From positions 124,001 through 188,000 of the forward strand of contig JAXLSU010000002.1 in NCBI GenBank assembly GCA_046330455.1: 64,000 nt of DNA. Direction: 5' to 3'. The translations under genes were made by a program, and so were the position numbers. The notes below the pieces were generated by a model. That model was not told the origin of the DNA and made no database searches. It saw nothing but the letters and a program-made list of their open reading frames with translations. Below are positions 34,163 through 41,526 of the stretch, one piece after another. The stretch is from CAVQXR01 sp046330455. Lineage in GTDB: Bacteria; Actinomycetota; Thermoleophilia; Gaiellales; Gaiellaceae. Within the stretch, counting starts at the first letter, position 1. Each line of letters starts with the position of its first letter.

Positions 34163-35862
34163 CGATCCAGCTCCAGCCAGGCACGCCCGAGCTGACCCTC
34201 GAGCGCGATGTGCCCGTCCGGATGGCCGACGGCGTGACGCTGCTCGCGGACGTCTACCGGCCCGTGGCGCCGGGCCCGCACCACGTCATCCTGATCAGCC
34301 ATCCGTACGACAAGACGGCATCCGAGAGCAACTTCGCCTACTCCCACCCGTCCTGGTACGCACGCCAGGGGTACATCGTGGTCGCCCAGGACACGCGCGG
34401 CCGGTACCGATCGGAGGGGACCTTCTATCCGTTCCGCCACGAGAGCGAGGACGTGGCGACGACGATCGAGTGGGCGAGCCGACTCGAGGGCTCCTCCGGG
34501 AAGGTAGCGACGTACGGCTTCTCCTACCCCGGCCTCAACCAGCTGCTCGCCGCCCAGCGAAGGCCCGCGGGGCTCGCGTCCATCTCGCCCGCGTTCACCG
34601 GGGGGCGTCCGTACGCCGAGTGGTTCTACGTCCAGGGCGCCTTCTCGCTCGCCTTCGCGACCTGGTGGGCGAACCTGCTCGCGATGGACACGGCCGCGCG
34701 CCGGGCCGACGACGAGACGCTCGCGGCGCTCGCGGCCTCGCTTGCCAACACGATCGACCTGACCTGGGTGCTTCCGCTTCGCGCGCACCCCGCCCTCGGG
34801 CTGGGCGACACCCCCTACTACCACGACTGGCTCGCGCACCCCACACACGACGCCTACTGGCGGGCCTTCGATGCCGACTTCGGTCGGATCGACGTGCCTG
34901 GGCTCCACGTCGGCGGCTGGTGGGACGTGTTCGTCCGCGGCACGGTGAACGACTACGTGAGCCTCGCGCAGGAGGGCCGCGCGCCCCAGAAGCTCGTGGT
35001 CGGGCCGTGGCATCACATGCCCTGGCGGCCGCTGGGCGGCGCGACGGACGACGCCGCCGCAACGGTGATCGACGACTGGCAGCTCCGTTTCTGGCGAGCG
35101 ACCCTCGACGGTGAGGAGACCGGCGTTCTCGACCATCCGGTGACCGTGTACGTCATGGGCGACGGATGGCGTGACCTCGACGCCTGGCCGCCGTCGCAGT
35201 CGCGGGCCGTCGACTGGTTCCTGCACTCCGACGGGCGCGCGCCTTCGAAGTTCGGGACCGGCACCCTCTCGCTGGAGGCGCCCGGGGACGAGCCGCCGGA
35301 CGTGTTCTCCTACGATCCCGCGGTCATGCCGGCGATCGCCGGTGGACACTCCTGCTGCGTGGAGGACATCGCACCGATGGGCCCCGCCGACCAGGACGCT
35401 ATCGAGCGGACCCACCTCGTCCTCGTCTACACCTCCGCGCCGCTCCACCGCGACACCGACCTGATCGGCGACGCCCACGTGACCCTGCACGCCGCCACGA
35501 CCGCCCCCGACACCGACTTCTCGGCAAGGCTCTGCATCGTCGACCCGGCCGGAACCTCCACGAACCTGGTCGAGGGAATCGTCCGCGCCAGCTACCGCGA
35601 ATCCGCCCAACACCCCACCCCCATCACCCCCGGCGAGGTCTACGAGTACCGGATCGAGCTCGGCCCCCTCGGCGCCCGAATCCCCGCCGGACACCGCCTC
35701 CGCCTCCAGATCGGCAGCGCCGACTTCCCCCAGTGGGACCGCAACCTCAACACCGGCGGCCCCTTCGGACAGGAGCCGGCGAGCGCCGGACGTGCCGCGA
35801 TCCAGACCGTTCTCCACAACGGCCGGTACCCGTCGCGGGTGACGCTGCCGGTGCTGCACTAG
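34159..35862 (+). CDS. CocE/NonD family hydrolase, copy 2
   Basis: 567 residues from a GTG overlapping copy 1's stop (GTGA). Same motifs as copy 1: DTRGRYRSEGTFYPF, ATYGFSYPGLNQLL and VGPWHHMPW, and the same C-terminal jelly-roll domain. The first three quarters are clearly diverged from copy 1 in DNA, but the last 400 or so bases are almost identical, as if one copy had overwritten the other. Both enzymes therefore share the C-terminal domain and probably differ in substrate pocket. Ester or amide hydrolysis in the cytoplasm is the expected role. Confidence 0.93.
   Translation: MTIQLQPGTPELTLERDVPVRMADGVTLLADVYRPVAPGPHHVILISHPYDKTASESNFAYSHPSWYARQGYIVVAQDTRGRYRSEGTFYPFRHESEDVATTIEWASRLEGSSGKVATYGFSYPGLNQLLAAQRRPAGLASISPAFTGGRPYAEWFYVQGAFSLAFATWWANLLAMDTAARRADDETLAALAASLANTIDLTWVLPLRAHPALGLGDTPYYHDWLAHPTHDAYWRAFDADFGRIDVPGLHVGGWWDVFVRGTVNDYVSLAQEGRAPQKLVVGPWHHMPWRPLGGATDDAAATVIDDWQLRFWRATLDGEETGVLDHPVTVYVMGDGWRDLDAWPPSQSRAVDWFLHSDGRAPSKFGTGTLSLEAPGDEPPDVFSYDPAVMPAIAGGHSCCVEDIAPMGPADQDAIERTHLVLVYTSAPLHRDTDLIGDAHVTLHAATTAPDTDFSARLCIVDPAGTSTNLVEGIVRASYRESAQHPTPITPGEVYEYRIELGPLGARIPAGHRLRLQIGSADFPQWDRNLNTGGPFGQEPASAGRAAIQTVLHNGRYPSRVTLPVLH
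35422..35819 (+). repeat. Homogenised 3' tract, copy in second CocE gene
   Basis: Partner of 33719-34116. Divergence begins sharply upstream at the codon before the shared CTCGTCTACACC and downstream after CTCCACA. This is the pattern left by gene conversion or a very recent partial duplication. Confidence 0.85.
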
Positions 35863-35900
35863 GAGCCGGCAGTCGTGGCACAAACGCACGACGCTTCGCG

Positions 35901-35906
35901 TAGGTT
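35901..35906 (+). promoter_or_regulatory. -10 box for the XRE gene
   Basis: TAGGTT lies seven bases before the in-frame GTG at 35914, the spacing of leaderless starts elsewhere in this window. No convincing -35 box is seen. Confidence 0.45.
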
Positions 35907-35913
35907 AGAGACC

Positions 35914-36555
35914 GTGCAGGACCGTTTCGCTGCCCTGGCCGTCAACGTGCGCCGCCTCCGCGAGTCGCGCGGGCTCTCGCTCGCGCAGCTCGCCGCGCGA
36001 ACGGGCATGACGAAGACGACCCTCTTTCGGATCGAGTCGCAGCAGACGAATCCGACGCTCGAGACCCTCCTCACTCTCGCAGAGGCGTTCTCGGTGTCGG
36101 TCTCGGATCTGATCGCGCTCCCTGATGCCCCTGCAACCGAGATCGTGCGCGCAGATGGGGGCGTCGAACCGCGCAGCTTCGAGCCGCTTGAGCGCGATGT
36201 AGGTCTCGACGAGCTCGCGCTCGAGCCTTGCAGAGATGGCATCGTCCCGCTCGAGCGCGTCGAGCGCCTCGTCGAGCGTCCTCGGGAGACGTTTCGGAGT
36301 CTCGGCGGGACGCAGACCGCGCTCGATGCCGTCCAGGCCGGCCAGCAGCGTGACCGCGGTGAGGAGATAAGGGTTCGCCGACGCGTCTGCCCCCCGTGCC
36401 TCGACACGTGTCGACGCTCGTGCTCCTGCTCGGCCTGGTCGCCCGACGGCTGTTTCCCGGAGGGAGAGTACGTAGGTGAACGCGCCCGCCGGATCGTCCG
36501 GAATCCTGTCGCTCGACCGCGTGACGAAGCGCTACGGGTCGATCTGCGCGTGTGA
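35914..36555 (+). CDS. XRE-type regulator fused to antisense remnant (chimeric frame)
   Basis: The first 80 or so residues are an intact XRE helix-turn-helix (VNVRRLRESRGLSLAQLAAR, TLFRIESQQTNPTLETLLTL) ending with the linker LIALPDAPATEIVRADGG, where family members continue into a cupin sensor domain. Here the reading instead enters GVEPRSFEPLERDV and on, which is the reverse complement of a glutamine synthetase C-terminus. The cupin is missing. GTG 35914 is preferred for its -10 box; a GTG at 35875 with AGGAG nine bases upstream is the alternative. The product, if made, is a DNA-binding domain with a nonsense tail; it may be non-functional. Confidence 0.7.
   Translation: MQDRFAALAVNVRRLRESRGLSLAQLAARTGMTKTTLFRIESQQTNPTLETLLTLAEAFSVSVSDLIALPDAPATEIVRADGGVEPRSFEPLERDVGLDELALEPCRDGIVPLERVERLVERPRETFRSLGGTQTALDAVQAGQQRDRGEEIRVRRRVCPPCLDTCRRSCSCSAWSPDGCFPEGEYVGERARRIVRNPVARPRDEALRVDLRV
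36160..36450 (-). pseudogene. Glutamine synthetase C-terminal remnant, inverted
   Basis: On the minus strand one frame reads STRVEARGADASANPYLL, LAGLDGIERGLRP, LPRTLDEALDALERDDA and ELVETYIALKRLEAARFD, the last third of a type I/III glutamine synthetase (or gamma-glutamylpolyamine synthetase). The N-terminal two thirds and the final WEF-type end are absent, and the loop between GIERGLRP and LPRTL is shorter than usual. It lies wholly inside the XRE reading frame on the other strand. Neighbouring XRE and PotA-like genes are typical of polyamine or GS loci, so this looks like a collapsed locus. Confidence 0.75.
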
Positions 36556-37674
36556 CCAGGTCTCTCTGGAGGTTCAGGCCGGGGAGTTCGTGACCCTGCT
36601 CGGGCCCTCGGGTTCGGGCAAGACGACGACCCTGAGGATCGTTGCCGGCTTCGTCCGGCCGGACGAGGGCAATGTCGTCCTCGACGAGCGCGATCTGACG
36701 CTCCTGCCTCCGCACAAGCGAGACATCGGGATGGTGTTCCAGCACTACGCGCTCTTTCCGCACATGACAGCGGGTGACAACGTCGCCTTCCCCCTCAAGA
36801 TGCGTGGGGTCAAGGGGTCCGAACGGCGGCAACGCGCGCAGAAGGCACTCGAGCTCGTCCACCTCGCCGGTCTCGACAATCGCTTCCCGTCGCAGCTCTC
36901 GGGCGGACAGCAGCAGCGGGTCGCGCTCGCCCGCGCGATCGTCTTCAGCCCCACGCTCCTGCTCATGGACGAGCCCCTCGGTGCCCTCGACAAGAAGCTT
37001 CGAGAAGCGCTCCAGCTCGAGATCTCGCACCTCTCGCGACGGCTCGGCGGCACCGTCGTCTACGTCACGCACGACCAGGAGGAAGCTCTGGCGATGAGCG
37101 ACCGCATCGCCATCTACAACGAAGGCCGGATCGAGCAGATCGGCACCGGCCAGGAGCTCTACGAGCGTCCGGCGTCCCTCTTCGTCGCCAGCTTCATGGG
37201 CGAGTCGAACATCTTCACCGGCCGGCTCGAAACGCACGCCGGAGGAGCGGAGGTCGCCCTGACGCATGCCGGCTTCGTGTCGCCCCGACGACGACGGCGG
37301 CTGCGGGGCTCGATACGAGCACCGAGGTGGCCGTGGTGCTGCGGCCGAGCAGGTGCGACGCTCTCTGCCGCGCCGGCGAGGCCGTACCCGAGGCGACCAA
37401 CGTGTTCACCGGAACGGTCACCGAGGTCATCTACCTCGGTGCCACGCGGAAGTGCGCCGTCGCCCTGGCGGACGGCACCGTCCTGCATGCGCGCCTTCCC
37501 GCGCAGGACTCGGACGACCTGACGGCCGGTGGCACGGTCAGCCTCGCGTGGAGGGTCGAGCGAGGCGCCGTGGTGAGCGCCGAGACCAGCCACGTGGCCG
37601 CAGCCGACGGCGAGGCTGCTCGGCAGGAGTCCGATCAGCCGATGCTCCCGGCACCGGAGCCCGGAGAAGGCTGA
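36476..37674 (+). pseudogene. PotA-like ABC transporter ATPase, frameshifted
   Basis: GTG start at 36476 with GGAGGGAGAG upstream. The nucleotide-binding domain is intact: Walker A LLGPSGSGKTTTLRI, Q-loop FQHYALF, signature LSGGQQQRVALARA, Walker B LLLMDEPLGALD, H-loop YVTHDQEEAL. After GFVSP the frame shifts: the TOBE-type C-terminal domain (TSTEVAVVLRPSR, NVFTGTVTEVIYLGATRK) continues in the next frame to the stop at 37674. Adding one C to the run at 37283-37286 restores GFVSPP-TTTAAAGLD. No permease or binding protein follows. Orphan, either decayed or mis-sequenced; probably once served spermidine/putrescine-type uptake. Confidence 0.85.
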
Positions 37675-37963
37675 GCTCCACCGTCGCCTCCCGGGACCGA
37701 GGCGGCTCCGTTCTGGCGCGAAGACCGTGACCGCCGGGCTCCCGCCCGGCTCCCACGCGGGTGCAGCCGGCCGAGCCGGCCGCTCAGCCGCGAAGACCGT
37801 GACCGCCGGGCTCCCGCCCGGCTCCCACGCGGGTCGCAGCCGGCCGAGCCGGCTGCTCAGCCGCGAAGGCGGCCGCTGCGCGGGGCTGCGCCCCTTGTGT
37901 CGAGCCCTCGGGCTCGACGGCCCCGCGGCCTGGCGCCCTTCGGGCGCGGCCGCTGCGCAGGGC
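37675..37963. repeat. Hairpin repeat cluster between convergent genes (family A plus others)
   Basis: Two tandem units (37719-37790, 72 bases; 37791-37863, 73 bases) begin CGAAGACCGTGACCGCC and contain GCCGGGC-TCCC-GCCCGGC (37733-37750 and 37805-37822). They share start, middle (CACGCGGGT, CGGCCGAGCCGG) and end (CAGCCGC) with the 17.6 kb array. Three further stems follow: GGGGC-TGC-GCCCC (37882-37894), GTCGAGCCC-TC-GGGCTCGAC (37899-37918), GCGCCC-TTC-GGGCGC (37933-37947). No gene seen. Likely transcription end signals for both sides. Confidence 0.8.
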
Positions 37964-38281
37964 CTACCGGGCGCCTTGCGGGACCTCGTCGGCGAACACG
38001 ATCACCTGGTCGGCGACGCGCGCGTACCAGTCGTCCAGCATCGCCGCCATCGCCTCGGAGGCCTCGAGCTCGCCCTCAAACGCGGCCTGATCGTCGAGCT
38101 CCATCTCCTCGAGGTACTGGAAGGCCGGCTCGCCCTCCATCGCCCCCGAGACCCGCCAGACACGGTAGTTGCGGGTCGTTCGCAGTGTCAGCGCCGCGGG
38201 GACGTTCACCTCGCGAAACCACGTCTCGTACTGCTCTGGGGTCACGCCGGGCTTGAGACGGAACATCACGAAGCACTTCAC
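37964..38281 (-). CDS. RedY/HapK-like small protein (dimeric alpha-beta barrel)
   Basis: 105 residues from a GTG. It begins KCFVMFRLKPGVTPEQYETW and continues FREVNVPAALTLRTTRNYRV, matching the RedY/HapK-like and EthD-like ferredoxin-fold families that form dimeric alpha-beta barrels. No catalytic residue set is certain. It is the last gene of the M28-OrtAB operon, 16 bases after the XRE/cupin gene. In pigment pathways relatives assist a condensation step, but here an accessory role in amino-acid or keto-acid metabolism is equally possible. Confidence 0.75.
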   Translation of the reverse strand: MKCFVMFRLKPGVTPEQYETWFREVNVPAALTLRTTRNYRVWRVSGAMEGEPAFQYLEEMELDDQAAFEGELEASEAMAAMLDDWYARVADQVIVFADEVPQGAR

Positions 38282-38297
38282 GGCTCGATCCTTCCTG

Positions 38298-38837
38298 TCA
38301 GAAATGTGGTGGGGTGATCGCCGACACGAGCACGGTCGGCACGGCGCCCTCGTTGCCGATCCGGTGCGGAGCGCCCGAGTTGAACGAGATCGAGTCGCCC
38401 GCCTCGAGCACGTGCTCCTCCTCGCCGATCCAGACGTGGAGCTGCCCCTCGAGGACGAGCGCGGCCTCCTCGCCGGCGTGCCCGTAGGCGGCCCGCGTAC
38501 CTCCCTGCCCCGGCTCGAGCTCGATCAGGATGAACTCGATCTGGCGGTTCAGGTCGGGGGTGAGCAGCTGGTAGGTGAGCCCCGAGGCGGGAATCCGCAT
38601 CGTTCGCCGCTCCTCCCGCCGCACGACGCTCCCGTTCGCGGGCGCCTCGTCGAAGAACGAGGCGATCGGCGAGTCGAGCGCCGCCGCGATCCGGCGCAAC
38701 GTGTCGACCGAGGGGTTGGCCCGGTCGAGCTCGAGCTGGCTGATCAGCCCCCGCGAGACCCCGGCGGCCCTCGCAAGCTCCGTGCTCGAGAGCCCGCGCA
38801 TGGTGCGGACTGTGCGGATCCGCGACCCGATCGACAC
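38298..38837 (-). CDS. XRE family regulator with cupin sensor domain
   Basis: 179 residues, GTG start, complete PuuR-type layout. Residues 5-60 form the helix-turn-helix (RTVRTMRGLSSTELARAAGV, ISQLELDRANPSVDTLRRIA). Residues about 100-175 form the cupin (GHAGEEAALVLEGQLHVWIG, LEAGDSISFNSGAPHRIGN). Such regulators bind small amino or polyamine ligands. It sits three bases after ortB and is probably the operon's own regulator. It also shows what the broken XRE gene at 35914 has lost. Confidence 0.93.
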   Translation of the reverse strand: MSIGSRIRTVRTMRGLSSTELARAAGVSRGLISQLELDRANPSVDTLRRIAAALDSPIASFFDEAPANGSVVRREERRTMRIPASGLTYQLLTPDLNRQIEFILIELEPGQGGTRAAYGHAGEEAALVLEGQLHVWIGEEEHVLEAGDSISFNSGAPHRIGNEGAVPTVLVSAITPPHF

Positions 38838-38840
38838 CGC

Positions 38841-40271
38841 TCAGGCTCCGACGGGCGCTGCCGCGGCCTGCGGAAGCTCCGAGACCCACCGCTCGACCGT
38901 GGCGGGGTCGGCGTTCAGCTCCGCGGCCAGGAACTCGAGCTCCCCGGCCGACGGCGGGGACGACCGCGGTGAGAGGACCCGTCGCAGGAACGACTGGCGG
39001 ATTGCGTCGAGGTCGATCTCCTCGACCGCCAGCTCGTCGGGCGTCCGTGGAATCGCGATCACCCGCCCGGGGACGTTCTCCCGGGGATGGCCACGGCGAA
39101 CCTCGACACCGAGCTCGCGCGCGAACGTGAGCTGTGCCGTCGGATGCTTGCCGGCGCCCGTGTACTCGGTCTCCTGAACGACGACGACTCCGTCGGTCGG
39201 GAGCTCCTGCGCGATCGCGAACGCCGCGGCGAGCGAGGTGTTGCCGGCCGGGCCTCGCTCGAGCCCCTCGAGCTGGGCGAGCGCCTCGGTCACGTAGAAG
39301 ACCTCGCCCTGCGTCACCGAGACGTAGCGGTCGAGGTACCGTAACGGCCGCGCGGCATTCCTCGGCACGTCGACCCGGTCGGGGTTGACGAGGAACGGAA
39401 CGCCGAAGCCCGTGTGCCCGGTCGTGAACGACTTCCGGTTGAAGTCGGCATCGCTGTCCATCCGCAGCCCGCGCAGGTCGACCGAGACGCCGACGATCTG
39501 CGTCCCGGCGCAGCCCGCGGCCCGAAGCCCACGCGCGGTTCCCGTCACGTTCCCGCCGCCGGCGTGCGTCACGATCACGGCATCCGGCTCGCGGCCGTGA
39601 CGGCGCACCACCTCCTCGCCGATCTCCGACCCGAGCGTCTCGATCCCGGCGACCGCGTGGGGAGTGTAGAGCGAGGCGCTGAAGAAGCCGGTCTCCTCGA
39701 GGAGGCGCAGGAGCACGTAGAAGAGCTCCGGCCCGACGGTCAGCTGCCAGACCTCGGCACCGTACGCCTCGCACGCCCTCCCCTTCTCGACGATCTCGGG
39801 CTGGCCGCGGCCGGCGGAGTCGAACACCTCCTGGAGCACGATGCACGCGAGGCCCTGCATCGCAGCCTGTGACGCGACCGCGGCCCCGTAGTTCCCCGAC
39901 GTTGCCGCGATCACGCCCGGATAGCCGAGCCGCCCGGCCTCGTGTACGGCGACCGCGGCCCGACGTGCCTTGAAGCTTCCGGAGGGGTTGGCCGCCTCGT
40001 CTTTCAGCAGAATCCGCGCTCCCTTGCCCGGCGCCGCCACGGCGCGGGCGAGCCGCGTGAGCTGCGGGAGCTCGAGCAGCGGTGTCCGGCCGACCTTCGC
40101 AGTCGCCTGGATCCGCGCCACGTCGTCCAGGGCATACCCGGTCGCTCCGAGCAGGGCCTCGTAGTCGAAGCACATACCGTCGCGCTCGAAGCCGCCGTAG
40201 TCGAGCCCCACCGCCCGGCGCAGGATCTCGGCGCGCCGCCCCATGACGGCCGCGTAGGAGCGATCAGCCAC
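38841..40271 (-). CDS. ortB: 2-amino-4-oxopentanoate thiolase beta subunit (OrtB-like)
   Basis: 476 residues, GTG start overlapping the ortA stop by eight bases. A fold-type II PLP enzyme of the threonine-synthase group: Lys in NPSGSFKARRAAVAV, ATSGNYGAAVASQAAM, phosphate-binding THAGGGNVTGTARG and a long C-terminal tail. The length and the ortA neighbour identify OrtB, which with OrtA cleaves 2-amino-4-oxopentanoate with CoA to acetyl-CoA and alanine in ornithine fermentation. No ornithine aminomutase or 2,4-diaminopentanoate dehydrogenase gene is in the window, so the substrate may differ. Confidence 0.85.
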   Translation of the reverse strand: MADRSYAAVMGRRAEILRRAVGLDYGGFERDGMCFDYEALLGATGYALDDVARIQATAKVGRTPLLELPQLTRLARAVAAPGKGARILLKDEAANPSGSFKARRAAVAVHEAGRLGYPGVIAATSGNYGAAVASQAAMQGLACIVLQEVFDSAGRGQPEIVEKGRACEAYGAEVWQLTVGPELFYVLLRLLEETGFFSASLYTPHAVAGIETLGSEIGEEVVRRHGREPDAVIVTHAGGGNVTGTARGLRAAGCAGTQIVGVSVDLRGLRMDSDADFNRKSFTTGHTGFGVPFLVNPDRVDVPRNAARPLRYLDRYVSVTQGEVFYVTEALAQLEGLERGPAGNTSLAAAFAIAQELPTDGVVVVQETEYTGAGKHPTAQLTFARELGVEVRRGHPRENVPGRVIAIPRTPDELAVEEIDLDAIRQSFLRRVLSPRSSPPSAGELEFLAAELNADPATVERWVSELPQAAAAPVGA

Positions 40272-40590
40272 GGGCAGTCCCGGAGAGAAACGCCCTCAGC
40301 TCGGGACCGACGGCGAGCAGCTCGGGCTGCGCCTCGCCGAACGAGTGCCCCGACACGGGCGCCACGCGCAGCAACGTTCCCTCGACCCGGCGACCGGCGA
40401 GCGTCCGGACAGCAGCCGGCTCGCCGACGCGGGCGTCACGCTCGAGGAACCCCTTGACCCGGGCTCGCAGCGGCGCCGCCGCCGTGTCGGGCGGCAGCCC
40501 CGGAGCCCGCTCGTCCGGCCCGAGCACGACGAGGTCGAGCTCGACCCAGTCGCCCTCGGCGCCGGCCGGCGGTGGGGCGGTGGAGCTCAC
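40264..40590 (-). CDS. ortA: 2-amino-4-oxopentanoate thiolase alpha subunit (OrtA-like)
   Basis: 108 residues from a GTG at 40590 overlapping the upstream stop. The short family pattern is present: EGDWVELDLVVLGPDERAPG, LRARVKGFLERDARVGE, VRTLAGRRVEGTLLRVAPV and HSFGEAQPELLAVGPELR. It pairs with OrtB as the small subunit of the thiolase. The gene order ortA-ortB with overlap is the one seen in ornithine-oxidising bacteria. Confidence 0.85.
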   Translation of the reverse strand: MSSTAPPPAGAEGDWVELDLVVLGPDERAPGLPPDTAAAPLRARVKGFLERDARVGEPAAVRTLAGRRVEGTLLRVAPVSGHSFGEAQPELLAVGPELRAFLSGTARG

Positions 40591-41516
40591 GATCCGCCGG
40601 TTCCGCCCTCGCCCATCGCCGAGCGCCGCTCGAACACCATCCGGCACTGACCGTCGCCGAGGCAGCGATACTCGTCCTGGGTGGCGTAGAACTCGTCCCA
40701 GAGACCGATCGCCTTCATGATCGCCTGGTAGTAGTTGGCCGACGTCGCTCCGATCGTCTTCTGGTGCATCCGGCTGGCGGCAGTCTTCCCGTAGATGTCG
40801 ACCATGTTGTCCCAGAAGGGGCAGGTCTTGATGATCGCCACGTGCCGGTCGGGCGTCGTCTCGAGGTCCTCGACCTCACAGCCGATCGCCTCCCAGTAGG
40901 CGCGGTTCATCCGGGCGATGTCCTCGGTCGTCTCGATCGAGTCGAGCCCGATCGCCTGCTTGACGCCGTCGAGGAACGTGAGGGCGATCTGCTCCCAGAC
41001 CCGCGAGTACACGATCAGCCCCTCGCGGGCACCGTAGCGGTACTCGAGGACCTGCCACATCTCGTGGTCGTGCGCCGTGAAGGCCCGGTTCCAGAAGACG
41101 AGCTCCTCGTCGACCGTCCGGCCGGTGCGCTCGAGCAGCTCGGGCGTCCCGAGCTCGAGCGCGAGCCCGTACGGCGGGGCGTCGCTCGCCCGCGTGAGCA
41201 CGAACCCTGCGGTTTCGCGGAGCTCCTGGGGCAGCCGGGCCCACGTCGCGGCACAGACCTCTCCGGCCGCCTCCTCGCCCTTCTCCTCCACCATCGCGTT
41301 CCAGAGGAGCTGCTGCTCGAGCGCGAACCCGAACGCCCACGTGTGCAGAGCCTCCTCCGCCGCCTGTCCCGTCCGGTCGATCGCCTTCAGCACCCAGTTG
41401 CGGGGATCGTCCGGGTCGTCGCCGAGCGGGCGCATGAGAAACGGCGCCTCCTCGTCGACGAGCTGCTGGCGAACGGGCAGCTGCTTCGTGAACGTGGCGC
41501 TTTCCTCGGCACTCAT
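40587..41516 (-). CDS. Unknown 309-aa protein, possibly ATC-hydrolase-like
   Basis: 309 residues; ATG behind GGAGG. Mostly helical and acidic, no signal or membrane segment. Notable segments are LMRPLGDDPDDPRNWVLKAI, HTWAFGFALEQQLLWNAMVEE, YWEAIGCEVEDLETTPDRHV, IIKTCPFWDNMVDIYGKTAA and a C-terminal Cys pair YRCLGDGQCRMVFE. The TCPF plus late Cys pair recalls L-2-amino-thiazoline-4-carboxylate hydrolase-type proteins, but the match is weak. Coupling to ortA by GTGA overlap makes it a likely partner of the thiolase pathway. Confidence 0.6.
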   Translation of the reverse strand: MSAEESATFTKQLPVRQQLVDEEAPFLMRPLGDDPDDPRNWVLKAIDRTGQAAEEALHTWAFGFALEQQLLWNAMVEEKGEEAAGEVCAATWARLPQELRETAGFVLTRASDAPPYGLALELGTPELLERTGRTVDEELVFWNRAFTAHDHEMWQVLEYRYGAREGLIVYSRVWEQIALTFLDGVKQAIGLDSIETTEDIARMNRAYWEAIGCEVEDLETTPDRHVAIIKTCPFWDNMVDIYGKTAASRMHQKTIGATSANYYQAIMKAIGLWDEFYATQDEYRCLGDGQCRMVFERRSAMGEGGTGGS

Positions 41517-41526
41517 CGTGACCTCC

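Noticed and set aside
33937..35889. 650-codon open frame on the minus strand
   Set aside because: Antisense to the second CocE gene; composition typical of antisense frames in high-GC DNA and no conserved motif.
36071..37267. 398-codon open frame on the minus strand over the PotA-like gene
   Set aside because: Antisense to clear Walker and signature motifs. Only the separate frame at 36160-36450 carries real (glutamine synthetase) similarity.
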